Source: Campylobacter troglodytis
GTDB lineage: Bacteria > Campylobacterota > Campylobacteria > Campylobacterales > Campylobacteraceae
NCBI RefSeq assembly: GCF_006864425.1
Contig: NZ_QHLI01000024.1
Span: 1-40,663 of the forward strand
Direction of reading: 5' to 3'
Length of the DNA: 40,663 nucleotides
Positions 25,928-34,435 of this stretch are shown here, piece after piece (the stretch's first letter is position 1; every line of letters starts with the position of its first letter). Made by a program: the position numbers and the translations under genes. Below the pieces are notes generated by a model. That model ran no database searches. It saw nothing but the letters and a program-made list of their open reading frames with translations, and was not told where the DNA came from.

Positions 25928-27055
25928 TTATCTTTTATCTATGCTTACAAAGGCTCTTGGGGCTACCCCTATGTACTCGCTACTTGGACGAATTATTTTG
26001 TTATTAGCCCTTTGTTCTTTTACATGTGCGCTCCATCCTGAAACCCTACTCATTATGAAGATGGGGGTGAAGTATTCTGTCGGTATGCCCATGAAATGAT
26101 AAGCTGAGGCACTGTAAAAGTCTGCATTTGGAGGTAAATTTGGCTTTTTTTCCTTCATCAATGCCTCAATGGCTTCGCTTACCTTAAACAAGAGCTTATC
26201 TCCTCCAAGCTTCTTGCTCCACTCCTTAATCAAGGCATTTCTAGGATCCCCTCCTGTGCCATAAATTCTATGCCCAAAGCCCATTAAAAGCTGCTTTGTT
26301 TCTAGCTTGTGATTAACCTCTTTAAGAGCTGCTTCAACGCTATCAAACTGCTCGATTAAATACATAGTAGCCTCATTTGCCCCTCCGTGCAAGGGTCCTC
26401 TTAAAGCACCGATAGCAGCTGCTATGGCTGAAAATATATCACTTCTTGTTGAGGCGCAAATTCTTGCTGTGAAGGTTGAGGCGTTAAATTCGTGTTCTGC
26501 ATATAGTATCAAAGAACAATGCATAGCCTTTACAAAATCAGCCTTAGGTGTGCTTCCTTGTAGCTTTTCTAAAAAATATCCAGCTATGCTATCTTCTTTG
26601 CTTTCAAAGTCTATTTCCTTGCCAAATTCTACAAAATTATGCCAAAAGCAAAGCACACTGGGTAAAATTCCAAGCAAACGAATGATCTTTTCATCCTGAT
26701 CGCTAAAATCATCCTTCTCACCCTCTATGGTGCCAAGGGCTGCAACTGCCATTTGCATTAAATTCATAGGATGAATGCCCTTTGGAATTTGTTTTAAGAT
26801 CTCTTTTAAAGCCTTTGGCAACTTCCTTTGAGCTATGATCTCTTTTTTGTAGGCTTTTAACTCGCTTGAATTTGGCAACTTTGCATATTGAAGTAAGTAT
26901 GCAATCTCTTCAAATTCACAGTTATTAGCCAAATCCTCAATGGCATAGCCATAATAATTTAGCCCATTTCCAAGCCCGCAAGTACAAATCGCACTTTGAC
27001 CGGCTATGATCCCAGCTAAGCCTCCTGTCTTTTTACTCGCTTCACTGACGCTCAT
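25928..27055 (-). CDS. prpC: 2-methylcitrate synthase PrpC
   Basis: Condenses propionyl-CoA with oxaloacetate to 2-methylcitrate. It has 375 residues, the short form of citrate-synthase-fold proteins that PrpC uses. Catalytic residues are visible: H223 (GPLHGGANEA), H262 (MGFGHRIYGTGGDPR) and D312 (PPNADFYSASAYHFMGI); the ILYAEHEFNAST block (H188) is also present. The prp context decides for methylcitrate rather than citrate synthase, though such enzymes often accept acetyl-CoA. The start is backed by AAAGGAGAAAAG. The gap to prpB is 165 bp and holds a repeat remnant; GTATAAAATT around 27088-27097 on the minus strand could be an internal -10. Confidence 0.93.
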   Translation of the reverse strand: MSVSEASKKTGGLAGIIAGQSAICTCGLGNGLNYYGYAIEDLANNCEFEEIAYLLQYAKLPNSSELKAYKKEIIAQRKLPKALKEILKQIPKGIHPMNLMQMAVAALGTIEGEKDDFSDQDEKIIRLLGILPSVLCFWHNFVEFGKEIDFESKEDSIAGYFLEKLQGSTPKADFVKAMHCSLILYAEHEFNASTFTARICASTRSDIFSAIAAAIGALRGPLHGGANEATMYLIEQFDSVEAALKEVNHKLETKQLLMGFGHRIYGTGGDPRNALIKEWSKKLGGDKLLFKVSEAIEALMKEKKPNLPPNADFYSASAYHFMGIPTEYFTPIFIMSRVSGWSAHVKEQRANNKIIRPSSEYIGVAPRAFVSIDKR

Positions 27056-27164
27056 CTTTTCTCCTTTATTTTGATTTTAAAATTTGAATTTTATACTGTG
27101 TCATATTAAGGCTTGTCAAAAGCTCTCAAGCATTTTAGAATTTAGACTTGTTTATCTTATAATT

Positions 27165-27220
27165 ACAATGCGAGACTTGAAAATCTTGGCTACGCTTAAT
27201 ATGACAGTGTGGCAATACCC
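27165..27220. repeat. Extragenic repeat remnant between prpB and prpC
   Basis: ATGCGAGACTTGAAAATCTT, GGCTACGCTTAATATGACAG and TGTGGCAATAC have the same make-up as the repeats at 7267-7800 (TACGCTCAATATGACAAGAG). The segment abuts the prpB stop codon and widens an otherwise tight operon. Confidence 0.65.
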
Positions 27221-28093
27221 CTACTTCTTAAACAACTCATCAAGCTTTTGCTCGAAGCTGTAATAATCAAGCATAGCATAAAGCTCCTCTCTTGTTTCCA
27301 TTAGATCTAGCACCTCTTTTTGATGTCCCTTTGCCAAAATGGACTTATACACTGAATTTGCCGCCTTGCTCATAGCACGGTTGGCTGAAAGAGGATAAAG
27401 AACCATTGAGATGCCTACACCTTTTAGCTCCTCGGCACTAAAATAAGGGGTTTTTCCAAATTCAGTGATGTTTGCCAAGACAGGAACCTTCACAGCCTTG
27501 ACAAAGGCTGAGTATTCCTCCAAGGTATGCACAGCCTCAGCAAAGATCATCTCAGCTCCTGCTTCTACATAAGCAATTGCTCTTTCAATGGCTTTTTGCT
27601 GTCCCTCTATGGCATGGGCATCTGTTCTTGCCATTACCACGAAGTCGCCGTCTATCTTGGCATCCATTGCAGCCTTGATTCTATCGCACATTTCTCCTGT
27701 GCTTACTAGTTCTTTGTTTGGTCTGTGTCCGCATCTTTTTTGAGCTACTTGATCTTCTATGTGAGTAGCTGCTGCACCGGCTCTAATGAGCTCTTTTATG
27801 GTTCTAGCTATGTTAAAAGCACCACCAAAGCCTGTATCGCAGTCAACTAATAAGGGAGTATCCACCCGGGAGGTAATTCTTCTCACATCTATGCAAAAAT
27901 CCTCTAGCCCCACTATGCCTAGATCAGGAAGTCCGTAGCTAACACTTGCTACGCCTGATCCTGAGATATAAATAGCCTTGTGTCCTATCTTTGTAGCTTG
28001 CAAGGCTGAGTAGGCATTTGGTGTGCCTACTATGAGTAAGGGGGAGTTTTCTTTGAGTGCTTCTTTAAATTTTTTACCTGCTGAATTTATCAT
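27221..28093 (-). CDS. prpB: 2-methylisocitrate lyase PrpB
   Basis: Cleaves 2-methylisocitrate to pyruvate and succinate. It has 290 residues of the isocitrate-lyase/PEP-mutase family. [16 protein letters not shown] opens the barrel, [11 protein letters not shown] (84-94) provides the Mg ligands, and the catalytic loop is KRCGH (119-123; Cys121 is the active Cys). [12 protein letters not shown] and [11 protein letters not shown] follow. It starts 14 bp after prpE, with AAGGAGC before the ATG, so the two are co-transcribed. Confidence 0.94.
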   Translation of the reverse strand: MINSAGKKFKEALKENSPLLIVGTPNAYSALQATKIGHKAIYISGSGVASVSYGLPDLGIVGLEDFCIDVRRITSRVDTPLLVDCDTGFGGAFNIARTIKELIRAGAAATHIEDQVAQKRCGHRPNKELVSTGEMCDRIKAAMDAKIDGDFVVMARTDAHAIEGQQKAIERAIAYVEAGAEMIFAEAVHTLEEYSAFVKAVKVPVLANITEFGKTPYFSAEELKGVGISMVLYPLSANRAMSKAANSVYKSILAKGHQKEVLDLMETREELYAMLDYYSFEQKLDELFKK

Positions 28094-28107
28094 TTAAGCT
28101 CCTTAAT

Positions 28108-30006
28108 TTAGGCTTTAGCGTGTGGATAGCCAAGCTTAGTGATGGCTTCCTTGCAAGAATCCAAAACAGCCATATCCTCAATGGTAGCAGGGACTACATA
28201 ATCCACCCCATCTGCGATCTCACGCAGAGTTTTTCTTAAAATCTTACCACTTCTTGTCTTTGGCAAGGCCTTTACTATGGCTACTGTTTTAAAGAAGGCA
28301 ACAGCACCTATTTCGTGTCTTACAAGAGAAACTACACCTTCGATTATGCCCTCGTGATCCCTTTCAATGCCCTTTTTAAGCACTATGAAACCAAAGGGGA
28401 TTTCTCCTTTTAGCTCATCATTTACGCCTATTACAGCACACTCAGCCACATCAGGATGCTTTGAGACAACCTCTTCCATTTCTCCTGTGGATAAGCGGTG
28501 CCCTGCTACATTTATGATCCCATCCATCCTACCAAGTACATAAACATAGCCATCCTTGTCTATGTAGCCTGTATCTCCTGTAAGATAATAGCCCTTAAAA
28601 TGATCCAAATAGCCCTTGCGGTATCTTTCTTCGTTTTCCCAAATTCCCATTAAGCAAGAAGGAGGCAAAGGCAGTTTGAGGCACAAAGCACCCTTTTTGC
28701 CTGGCTTTAATTCATTTCCTTCCTCATCAAGCACCTTTAAATTAAAGCCTGGAGTTGGTTTTGTAGGACTTCCTGGCTTAACAGGCATAGGATCAAGCCC
28801 CATAAAATTTGCAACTATAGCCCAGCCTGTTTCTGTTTGCCACCAGTGATCAATTACAGGTCTATTTGTGATCTTTTCTATCCATTTAAGGGTATCGCTA
28901 TCGCATCTTTCACCTGCTACGAAGACTGTTTTAAGGGAGTCTAGATTGTATTTTTTAATTAGCTCACCCTTTGGATCCTCTTGCTTGATAGCACGAAAGG
29001 CAGTTGGAGCAGCAAAGATGATATTTACCTTATACTCATCTATAAGTCGCCAGTAAGCTGCTGGATTAGGCGTTCTAACAGGCTTACCCTCATATACAAT
29101 GGTTGTGCATCCGCACATAAGAGGGGCATACACTATGTAAGAATGTCCAACAACCCAGCCAACATCAGAGCCTGTAAAGAAGACATCTCCTTCTTTGGCA
29201 TTGTAGATATTATCCATTGACCATTTCATAGCCACAGAATGCCCCCCATTTGAACGAATCACGCCCTTTGGTGTGCCTGTGGTGCCTGAGGTGTAGAGTA
29301 TGTAAAGAGGATCTGTTGCCATCACAGGCACAGGCTCTGCTGGATGAGCCTTTTCTTCTTCTGCTTCCCAATCCACATCCCGCCAAGGAAGCATACTTGC
29401 TTGATACTGTGGTCTTTGCCATACTATGCAGGTGGTTGGCTTGTGCTGGGATTTTTTAATGGCCTCATCTAAAATGGGCTTATACTCGACTATCTTGCTT
29501 ATTTCTATGCCGCAACTTGCTGTCATTACTATGCGAGGCTTGGCGTCTTCTATTCTCATCGCTAACTCGTGTGCTGCAAAGCCTCCAAATACCACGCTAT
29601 GAATGGCTCCTAATCTAGCACAAGCAAGCATGGCAATCACCGCTTCTGGTATCATAGGCATATAAATGATGACCCTATCGCCCTTGACAACCCCTCTGCT
29701 AGCTAGTATGCCAGCTGTTTTGGCTACTCTGTCTCTTAATTGTTTGTAGGTGTATTTTTTCTTAGTATCTGTAACAGGTGAATCATAGATTAGAGCAAGC
29801 TGATCGCCTCTGCCGTTGTGTATATGAAGATCAAGTGCGTTGTAGCAAGTATTCATACAACCTCCAACAAACCACCTATAATGCTCACCACTATCATCCA
29901 AAACCCTATCCCATTCGTGATACCAATGCACCTTCTTGGCTGCCTCAGCCCAAAATTCCTCTGGCTTTTCTATTGAGAGCTTGTAGGTTTCATCATACGA
30001 ACTCAT
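28108..30006 (-). CDS. prpE: Propionyl-CoA synthetase PrpE
   Basis: AMP-forming acyl-CoA synthetase activating propionate, the entry step of the operon. The ATG at 30006 follows a perfect GGAGG (30011-30015) and gives 632 residues, the PrpE length; an in-frame start 49 codons upstream is not needed. WFVGGCMNTCYNALDLH and GWVVGHSYIVYAPLMCG are PrpE-like forms (Acs has LNVSYNCLDRH). The phosphate loop is YTSGTTGTPKGV, then HWWQTETGW, TGDTGY and the acylatable catalytic Lys K588 in PKTRSGKILRK. It is the first gene of prpE-B-C-D. Acetyl-CoA synthetase is the alternative; the operon and the motifs favour PrpE. Confidence 0.9.
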   Translation of the reverse strand: MSSYDETYKLSIEKPEEFWAEAAKKVHWYHEWDRVLDDSGEHYRWFVGGCMNTCYNALDLHIHNGRGDQLALIYDSPVTDTKKKYTYKQLRDRVAKTAGILASRGVVKGDRVIIYMPMIPEAVIAMLACARLGAIHSVVFGGFAAHELAMRIEDAKPRIVMTASCGIEISKIVEYKPILDEAIKKSQHKPTTCIVWQRPQYQASMLPWRDVDWEAEEEKAHPAEPVPVMATDPLYILYTSGTTGTPKGVIRSNGGHSVAMKWSMDNIYNAKEGDVFFTGSDVGWVVGHSYIVYAPLMCGCTTIVYEGKPVRTPNPAAYWRLIDEYKVNIIFAAPTAFRAIKQEDPKGELIKKYNLDSLKTVFVAGERCDSDTLKWIEKITNRPVIDHWWQTETGWAIVANFMGLDPMPVKPGSPTKPTPGFNLKVLDEEGNELKPGKKGALCLKLPLPPSCLMGIWENEERYRKGYLDHFKGYYLTGDTGYIDKDGYVYVLGRMDGIINVAGHRLSTGEMEEVVSKHPDVAECAVIGVNDELKGEIPFGFIVLKKGIERDHEGIIEGVVSLVRHEIGAVAFFKTVAIVKALPKTRSGKILRKTLREIADGVDYVVPATIEDMAVLDSCKEAITKLGYPHAKA

Positions 30007-30039
30007 CTTACCTCCTTGAAAAAATATTTTTAAAATATA

Positions 30040-30056
30040 ATAAACAAATTGTTTAT
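30040..30056. promoter_or_regulatory. Palindromic operator candidate 1, prp promoter region
   Basis: ATAAACAAATTGTTTAT: perfect 8-bp arms around a central A, 34 bases upstream of prpE and next to ATTATATTTTA, a likely -10 on the minus strand. It is well placed for binding by the divergent HTH regulator. Confidence 0.6.
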
Positions 30057-30135
30057 ATTTTACAAGGCTGAATTTTTCATCAAATTCTAAAAAAAACACC
30101 CATTTATTTTTATCTTGTAGGTATTTTTGACAAAA

Positions 30136-30152
30136 TGTATATTTTTTATACA
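30136..30152. promoter_or_regulatory. Inverted-repeat operator candidate 2, prp regulator side
   Basis: TGTATATTTTTTATACA: 6-bp arms around TTTTT, in the same divergent region, upstream of the TATAAT at 30182-30187 that probably drives the regulator. It could be an autoregulatory or second activator site. Confidence 0.45.
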
Positions 30153-30181
30153 AAAAATTGATCTTCTTTTTACAAATTTAT

Positions 30182-30187
30182 TATAAT
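30182..30187 (+). promoter_or_regulatory. Predicted -10 box for the prp-linked regulator
   Basis: TATAAT, 46 bases upstream of the ATG at 30233, in T-rich context. It leaves a short untranslated leader with TTAGGAAAAC as ribosome-binding site. Confidence 0.55.
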
Positions 30188-30232
30188 TACAGTAAAATTT
30201 ATCTTACTAAAAGTTACATTTTTAGGAAAACA

Positions 30233-31153
30233 ATGAACAGCAAACAAAGACTTGAAAAGATTATAAATAGATCAGGACTTAGCATAGCCAAATTTGCAAA
30301 GATGCTACAAAAAGATAGAAGAACTGTTGTGTCTTGGCTAAGCTCTGAAAAAGAGTTAAGCCTAAACGCAAAAACAGCCATAGCAAAGACACTTAGATAC
30401 CCTCAAGAAATTTGGCACTGCGATGAGAAAAAATTTAACTCCTTGCTTGAAAGTGTGCATACTACTGAGCTAAGAATGATAGATGAAAGCTACAAGGCAA
30501 GTGTTGAGTATATATATGAAAATGAAGATGAGGGCTCATTAATCATACATCCAAGCTTTCCAAATCCAGCCTACAGAGACTTCATAGTGCCTCTTATTTA
30601 CAAGCAAAACAATGATCCTCTTGTGGATCTTTACCGCAAGAAAAGAGGAGAGAAGATGAGGGATTTTTCTTTTAGTGTGAGTGAGTGGTATTCCATCAAG
30701 TCCTTGCTTGAATTTGCCTTTTCTCGCATAGGAAATTTCTACACAAAGCAGCAAAGAATTCAAATTTTAGAGCTAGTAATAGAAACTTTTAGGGATAATT
30801 TGGCAAAATCTCTTTACTTTTTTGACTCTTATAGCAAGAAAATTTACGGACTTGATCTTTTTTATACCTCTATAAATATCAAGGAACAAAGGATGTTTTT
30901 TAAGGCTCCAATTGAAACCTTGATAGTAGAAACAAGAAACAACGAGCTTATAAAAAGGCTTCATAGACACTATACAAATGCCAAAGAATGCCCACCTCAT
31001 ATAGATCCAAGGGATGGCGTTTTTGTGCTTGAGCTCTTGCTTTTTTGCTTGAAAAATAACTACTCCTTGCTTCAAACTTGCAAATACATAGATCAAAATA
31101 GCAAATACGGTGAATTTTTCCTAAAAAGCATCAATATAACAAGCGAGGAGTAG
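30233..31153 (+). CDS. HTH regulator divergent from the methylcitrate operon
   Basis: A 306-residue protein with the start chosen at ATG 30233 (TTAGGAAAACA upstream); a TTG 75 bases earlier would add 25 residues without support. The N-terminal ~55 residues form an XRE/Cro-type helix-turn-helix (LEKIINRSGLSIAKFAKML, then DRRTVVSWLSSEKELS). The remaining ~250 residues are a domain I cannot name, with no visible enzyme motif; it may sense a metabolite of propionate breakdown. It is not a sigma54-type PrpR. Its divergent position across a 226-bp region with two inverted repeats makes it the likely prp regulator; direction (activator or repressor) cannot be told. Confidence 0.75.
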   Translation: MNSKQRLEKIINRSGLSIAKFAKMLQKDRRTVVSWLSSEKELSLNAKTAIAKTLRYPQEIWHCDEKKFNSLLESVHTTELRMIDESYKASVEYIYENEDEGSLIIHPSFPNPAYRDFIVPLIYKQNNDPLVDLYRKKRGEKMRDFSFSVSEWYSIKSLLEFAFSRIGNFYTKQQRIQILELVIETFRDNLAKSLYFFDSYSKKIYGLDLFYTSINIKEQRMFFKAPIETLIVETRNNELIKRLHRHYTNAKECPPHIDPRDGVFVLELLLFCLKNNYSLLQTCKYIDQNSKYGEFFLKSINITSEE

Positions 31154-31284
31154 ATTAAGCACCTTGAATTTGTCTTTAAAAAGATTGTGATGTTTTGAGC
31201 AACTGTCTTAAATTTAAAAAAGTTATATTTAAGCTTTCAACTTAGTTTTAGATTAAAAGGTTGGCTTGGCTAAAAGAAGTTTTA

Positions 31285-31345
31285 AAATGGCTAAATTAAA
31301 CTTAAAGCAGATTGATAAGAAAAAATCCGTTTAAGTTGTCTTGAG
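31285..31345 (+). pseudogene. IS1595 3'-end fragment, copy E
   Basis: GATTGATAAGAAAAAATCCG followed by TTTAAGTTGTCTTGAG aligns with the transposase C-terminal/3' end of copies B and C. A GGCTAAATTAAACTTAA end lies just before it, so two ends may abut. Confidence 0.45.
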
Positions 31346-31811
31346 TCAAATTTAAATGAGCTTTTGCAAGGTCATATGTTAAATTATCGAAATTTAAGCA
31401 GTAGTTTTAAGAATAGTTCATTTTTACAACAAGCCTTAGATTTTGTCTTTTTAAGCAAGTTTTTTAAAAGTAGAGTGTTTTTTGTTATTTTGTGAATTTT
31501 GTAAAAAATTCAGCCTAAAAAGCGTTTATTTAGTGATATTAAAGCTTGTAAAGTCTTTTTAAGTTCTTTGACAAAAATAAATTTCTAAAAAAGGGGGTTG
31601 TGTTTAGCTCCTTTTCAAAAGAGTATTAAAATGATTGCATAGCAATTTTTAGCCATCAAAAAATATTAGAATCTACGAGAAAGACAAAAAGATCTTTCTT
31701 TGAAATCACAAGATACCTTGCCAAGAAAGATAAAATTCAATTCTTTTTAAAAAAATTAAATTCAAGCAAATTGAAGGTGAATATAAAACTAGAATGATCT
31801 GAGCTAGGCAA

Positions 31812-31892
31812 GTTAAAAAAGTTAAAAAAGTTAAAAAAGTTAAAAAAGTTAAAAAAGTTAAAAAAGTTAAAAAAGTTAAAAAAGTTAAAAAA
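31812..31892 (+). repeat. 9-bp microsatellite, nine perfect GTTAAAAAA units
   Basis: Nine uninterrupted copies of GTTAAAAAA (81 bp), flanked by CAA and GCTTACTG. It lies 83 bp beyond the tpx stop, not inside a credible gene; on the minus strand it would encode an FFN repeat in a short frame. Confidence 0.95.
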
Positions 31893-31974
31893 GCTTACTG
31901 ATGAGCATAAATTCAATTCAACTAAACCCATAAGTTAAAATAAACAAGGGGGCTGAATAAATTCAGCCACGCAC

Positions 31975-32502
31975 TCAGTGAGCACAACCACAACCGCAGC
32001 TATGACCCACACCAAAAAAGTTATCCAAGGACTTTGCATTTGGAAGCTCTGTGATCTCATTTACCACCTCTTTGTAAGCAACCTTGCCGTCTTTGACAAC
32101 AAAAACAGCCCTTGCAAGAAGTCCTTTTAAAGCCCCGCTATCTACTAAGACTCCATACTTCTCGCCAAATTCCTTGCTGACAAAATCGCTTGCGACCTTT
32201 ATATTATCTATGCCCTCTGTTGAGCAAAATCTACCCATAGCAAAGGGTAAATCCTGAGTTATCACAATGGCCTCAGCACTAGGATAGCTTGATATTTTTT
32301 TGTTAAAATCCCTCACCTGAGTAGCACAAACTGAGGTATCAAGGCTTGGCATAGTAAGTAGAATTTGCGTTTTGCCTGTTTCTCCTATGACTATGTCGCT
32401 TAGATCCTGTGCTTTTAATGTAACCCTTGCAGCCTCGCTGCCAACTTCAACTGAGTTGCCCTTGAGATTTACGGCTTCTCCTTTAAAGGTAACTGAACTC
32501 AT
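31975..32502 (-). CDS. tpx: Thiol peroxidase Tpx with Cys-rich tail
   Basis: Periplasmic/cytosolic atypical 2-Cys peroxiredoxin that reduces peroxides with thioredoxin. It has 175 residues against about 165 usual. The peroxidatic Cys is C59 in MPSLDTSVCATQ, the resolving Cys C93 in RFCSTEGIDN; LPFAMGRFC and LLARAVFVVKDG are typical. The extra C-terminus is GVGHSCGCGCAH (164-175), with three alternating Cys and two His, not part of the standard fold. AAAGGATG precedes the ATG. A TATAAT on the minus strand (32547-32552) is a likely -10. It is divergent from azlC and probably monocistronic. Confidence 0.92.
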   Translation of the reverse strand: MSSVTFKGEAVNLKGNSVEVGSEAARVTLKAQDLSDIVIGETGKTQILLTMPSLDTSVCATQVRDFNKKISSYPSAEAIVITQDLPFAMGRFCSTEGIDNIKVASDFVSKEFGEKYGVLVDSGALKGLLARAVFVVKDGKVAYKEVVNEITELPNAKSLDNFFGVGHSCGCGCAH

Positions 32503-32546
32503 TTTTCATCCTTTCAAAATAAATTAAAGCACTTGCTTCGCCTAAA

Positions 32547-32552
32547 ATTATA
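32547..32552 (-). promoter_or_regulatory. Predicted -10 box for tpx
   Basis: TATAAT on the minus strand, 44 bases upstream of the tpx start. Confidence 0.5.
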
Positions 32553-32598
32553 ATGCATAAAAATTAACAAGGATCTTAACAAGCTTAATTTTTTAAGA

Positions 32599-32604
32599 TA
32601 TAAT
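32599..32604 (+). promoter_or_regulatory. Predicted -10 box for azlCD
   Basis: TATAAT in TTTTTTAAGA context, 21 bases upstream of the azlC ATG. Confidence 0.5.
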
Positions 32605-32625
32605 TACTATTTTTTAGGCTAGAAG

Positions 32626-33300
32626 ATGAGATATATAGAACTTTTTAAACTAAGCTTGCCTGTGATGATGGGCTATGTCCCACTTGGAGTAGCACTTGGG
32701 ATCCTAGCTGCTAGTAATGAGCTTAGCCTCGCACAAAGCCTTGCCATAAGCTTTTTTGTGTATAGTGGGTCGGCTGAGTTTTTATTGGTAGTGTTTATAG
32801 CTATGAATGAGGGGCTTTTGGGCGTCTTTGTGAGTCTTTTTTTGGTGAGTTTTAGGCATTTTTTTTATACTTTAAGTTTATTAAACGAGCTAAGAGGGCT
32901 AAATTTTTTAAGGTATTATGTCATCTATGCTTTAAGTGATGAAAGCTTTGCCCTACTTTGTGCCTACAAGGAAAGATTTTTTAAGGATAGATTAAAAAGA
33001 AGTCTTAGCTTTTTTTTAATCTGCGCTCTTAATCAAAGCTACTGGCTGCTTGGGGTTAGCCTTGGATGGTGCTTTCAAAGGGGATTTAATTTTGATTACT
33101 CAGGCATTGAATTTAGCCTCAATGCCCTTTTCATAGTCATAGCCTACGATGCTTATAGGCAAAATCCAAATTTTAAGCTCTTCTTAGTTGGCGCAATCAT
33201 AGGGCTTTTTGGCTTTTTATTCATAGCAAAGTCCTATATGCTCTTTACTTGTCTAATTTTAGCCTTGTTTTTACTGCTCTTAGGAAGACGCTATGTCTGA
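32626..33300 (+). CDS. azlC: Branched-chain amino acid exporter, large subunit AzlC
   Basis: A 224-residue inner-membrane protein with about six hydrophobic segments. The AzlC signature is seen in LPVMMGYVPLGVALGILA near the N-terminus, FFVYSGSAEFLLV, and SFRHFFYTLSL; YALSDESFAL is also characteristic. With AzlD it forms the LIV-E-type exporter of branched-chain and related amino acids. The azlD start overlaps its end by 8 bp, so the pair is translationally coupled. The ribosome-binding region AGGCTAGAAG is weak. It is divergent from tpx. Confidence 0.9.
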   Translation: MRYIELFKLSLPVMMGYVPLGVALGILAASNELSLAQSLAISFFVYSGSAEFLLVVFIAMNEGLLGVFVSLFLVSFRHFFYTLSLLNELRGLNFLRYYVIYALSDESFALLCAYKERFFKDRLKRSLSFFLICALNQSYWLLGVSLGWCFQRGFNFDYSGIEFSLNALFIVIAYDAYRQNPNFKLFLVGAIIGLFGFLFIAKSYMLFTCLILALFLLLLGRRYV

Positions 33301-33610
33301 GCTTGGTTTGTATGTATTAATGGGCTTTTTGGCGACCTTTACTCCTAGGATAGCTCCTTATTTGCTTTTTCGCAAGGAAAGACAAGGCAAAAATCTTTCT
33401 TTCATTCAAAAAAATATGCCCCTACTCATAATGGTAGTTTTGGTATTTTACACCCTTTTTGGGCTTGATTTTAGCACTGTTAGGGGAGGATTTAGTGGGC
33501 TTTTGGCTTGTTTTTTGGTGCTTTTAATGCAACTTTTGTTTAAAAATGCCCTACTTAGTATCTTTTTGGGAACTTGCTTTTATATGTTTTTGCTTAGATT
33601 TTTTGTTTGA
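33293..33610 (+). CDS. azlD: Branched-chain amino acid exporter, small subunit AzlD
   Basis: A 105-residue membrane protein with three to four helices. The family signature is FLATFTPRIAPYLLF near the N-terminus (the usual form has T-x2-R-x2-P), followed by MPLLIMVVLVFYTL. It is the AzlC partner, overlapping azlC by 8 bp. Confidence 0.87.
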   Translation: MSELGLYVLMGFLATFTPRIAPYLLFRKERQGKNLSFIQKNMPLLIMVVLVFYTLFGLDFSTVRGGFSGLLACFLVLLMQLLFKNALLSIFLGTCFYMFLLRFFV

Positions 33611-34395
33611 GCTTGAATTTAGCATCTATAAGGCTTTGAATTCTTTGAAAGGTTTTTTTCATTGGCTTTGTTTCAAAACATTGTTGATTTATAACTCTTA
33701 GGGGCAAAGAGTGTATAAATTCAAGGCATTTTTCTATAAGTTTGTGAATTCTTAGCATACCCTTATAATGACAAATACAGCCTTTTATCTAAAATTAATA
33801 CCTTTTTAAAAAGAGTTTTTAACTTCTATCCCTTGGCTTGAACTTATATTCATTTAAAAGCCTTGTAGGTTTTTTCTTTTCTAAAAATCTTATTTTAAGC
33901 TAGTTTTTAAACTTAAATTCAAGCTCTCAATTTAAGCCTTGAATTCAAGCTTATTTTTTTGCAAGGGCTTGAATTTAAGCTTTTTTTAGTGTAGATAAAA
34001 TTCACAAAATTAACTAAGTTTTGTAAATTAGCAAGTATAAAATTATAAAAACAAGGACAAATTAAAATACAAAGGGTTTTTTAAAGCATAAATTTGCACA
34101 AGTCTTTTAGGTCAAAACCCTCAAATTCACACCAAGAAAAAATGATAAGCAGTAATTTTTTCGCATCAGCAAACACTCGCATTTTAAATTCAAATGTTTA
34201 GTTTTTAAATTCAAATACTCACATTTCAAATTCAAATGTTTAGTTTTTAAATTTAAAACACTCACATTTTAAATTCAAAAAAGCTTATAAACTTCTCAGA
34301 GTATCAAATGCTTAGATTTTAAATTCACAAGAGCTTACAAACTTCTCACACAGTCAAATCCTCATAGTTTAAATTCAAAAGCACTTATATTTTTC
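33611..34395. other. Repeat-rich gap downstream of pxpC and azlD
   Basis: About 0.8 kb between convergent genes with no pxpA or other gene. The right part (34180-34430) is made of tandem AT-rich units; the left part has GCTTGAATTTAAGC-type words near 33900-33985. Confidence 0.6.
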
Positions 34396-34435
34396 TCACA
34401 CAATCAGCTCTTCATAATTTAAATTCACAAAACCG
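34268..34435 (+). repeat. 50-bp degenerate tandem repeat running into pxpC
   Basis: Units starting TTTAAATTCA at 34268, 34318, 34368 and (partial) 34418, exactly 50 bp apart, sharing AAACTTCTCACACAGTC-like middles. The pxpC stop codon (34396) lies inside the third unit, so the last codons of pxpC belong to the array. A related 42-bp period (AAATTCAAATGTTTAG) precedes it around 34183-34265. Confidence 0.85.

Larger units (their letters stand above)
31154..31974. other. Gene-free stretch between the prp regulator and tpx
   Basis: Contains an IS1595 3'-end fragment near 31285-31345 and a 9-bp microsatellite at 31812-31892. I see no gene or RNA between them. Confidence 0.55.

Noticed and set aside
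28108-30153. prpE start 49 codons upstream of the chosen one
   Set aside because: The extra residues are unlike any synthetase N-terminus and would cross the promoter palindrome; the ATG at 30006 has a perfect GGAGG.
30158-30232. TTG start for the prp regulator
   Set aside because: The region holds the likely -10 box; the ATG at 30233 has its own ribosome-binding site and begins the HTH domain properly.
31737-31931. 64-codon frame with FFN repeats
   Set aside because: It is only the 9-bp microsatellite read on the minus strand; no start signal or homology.
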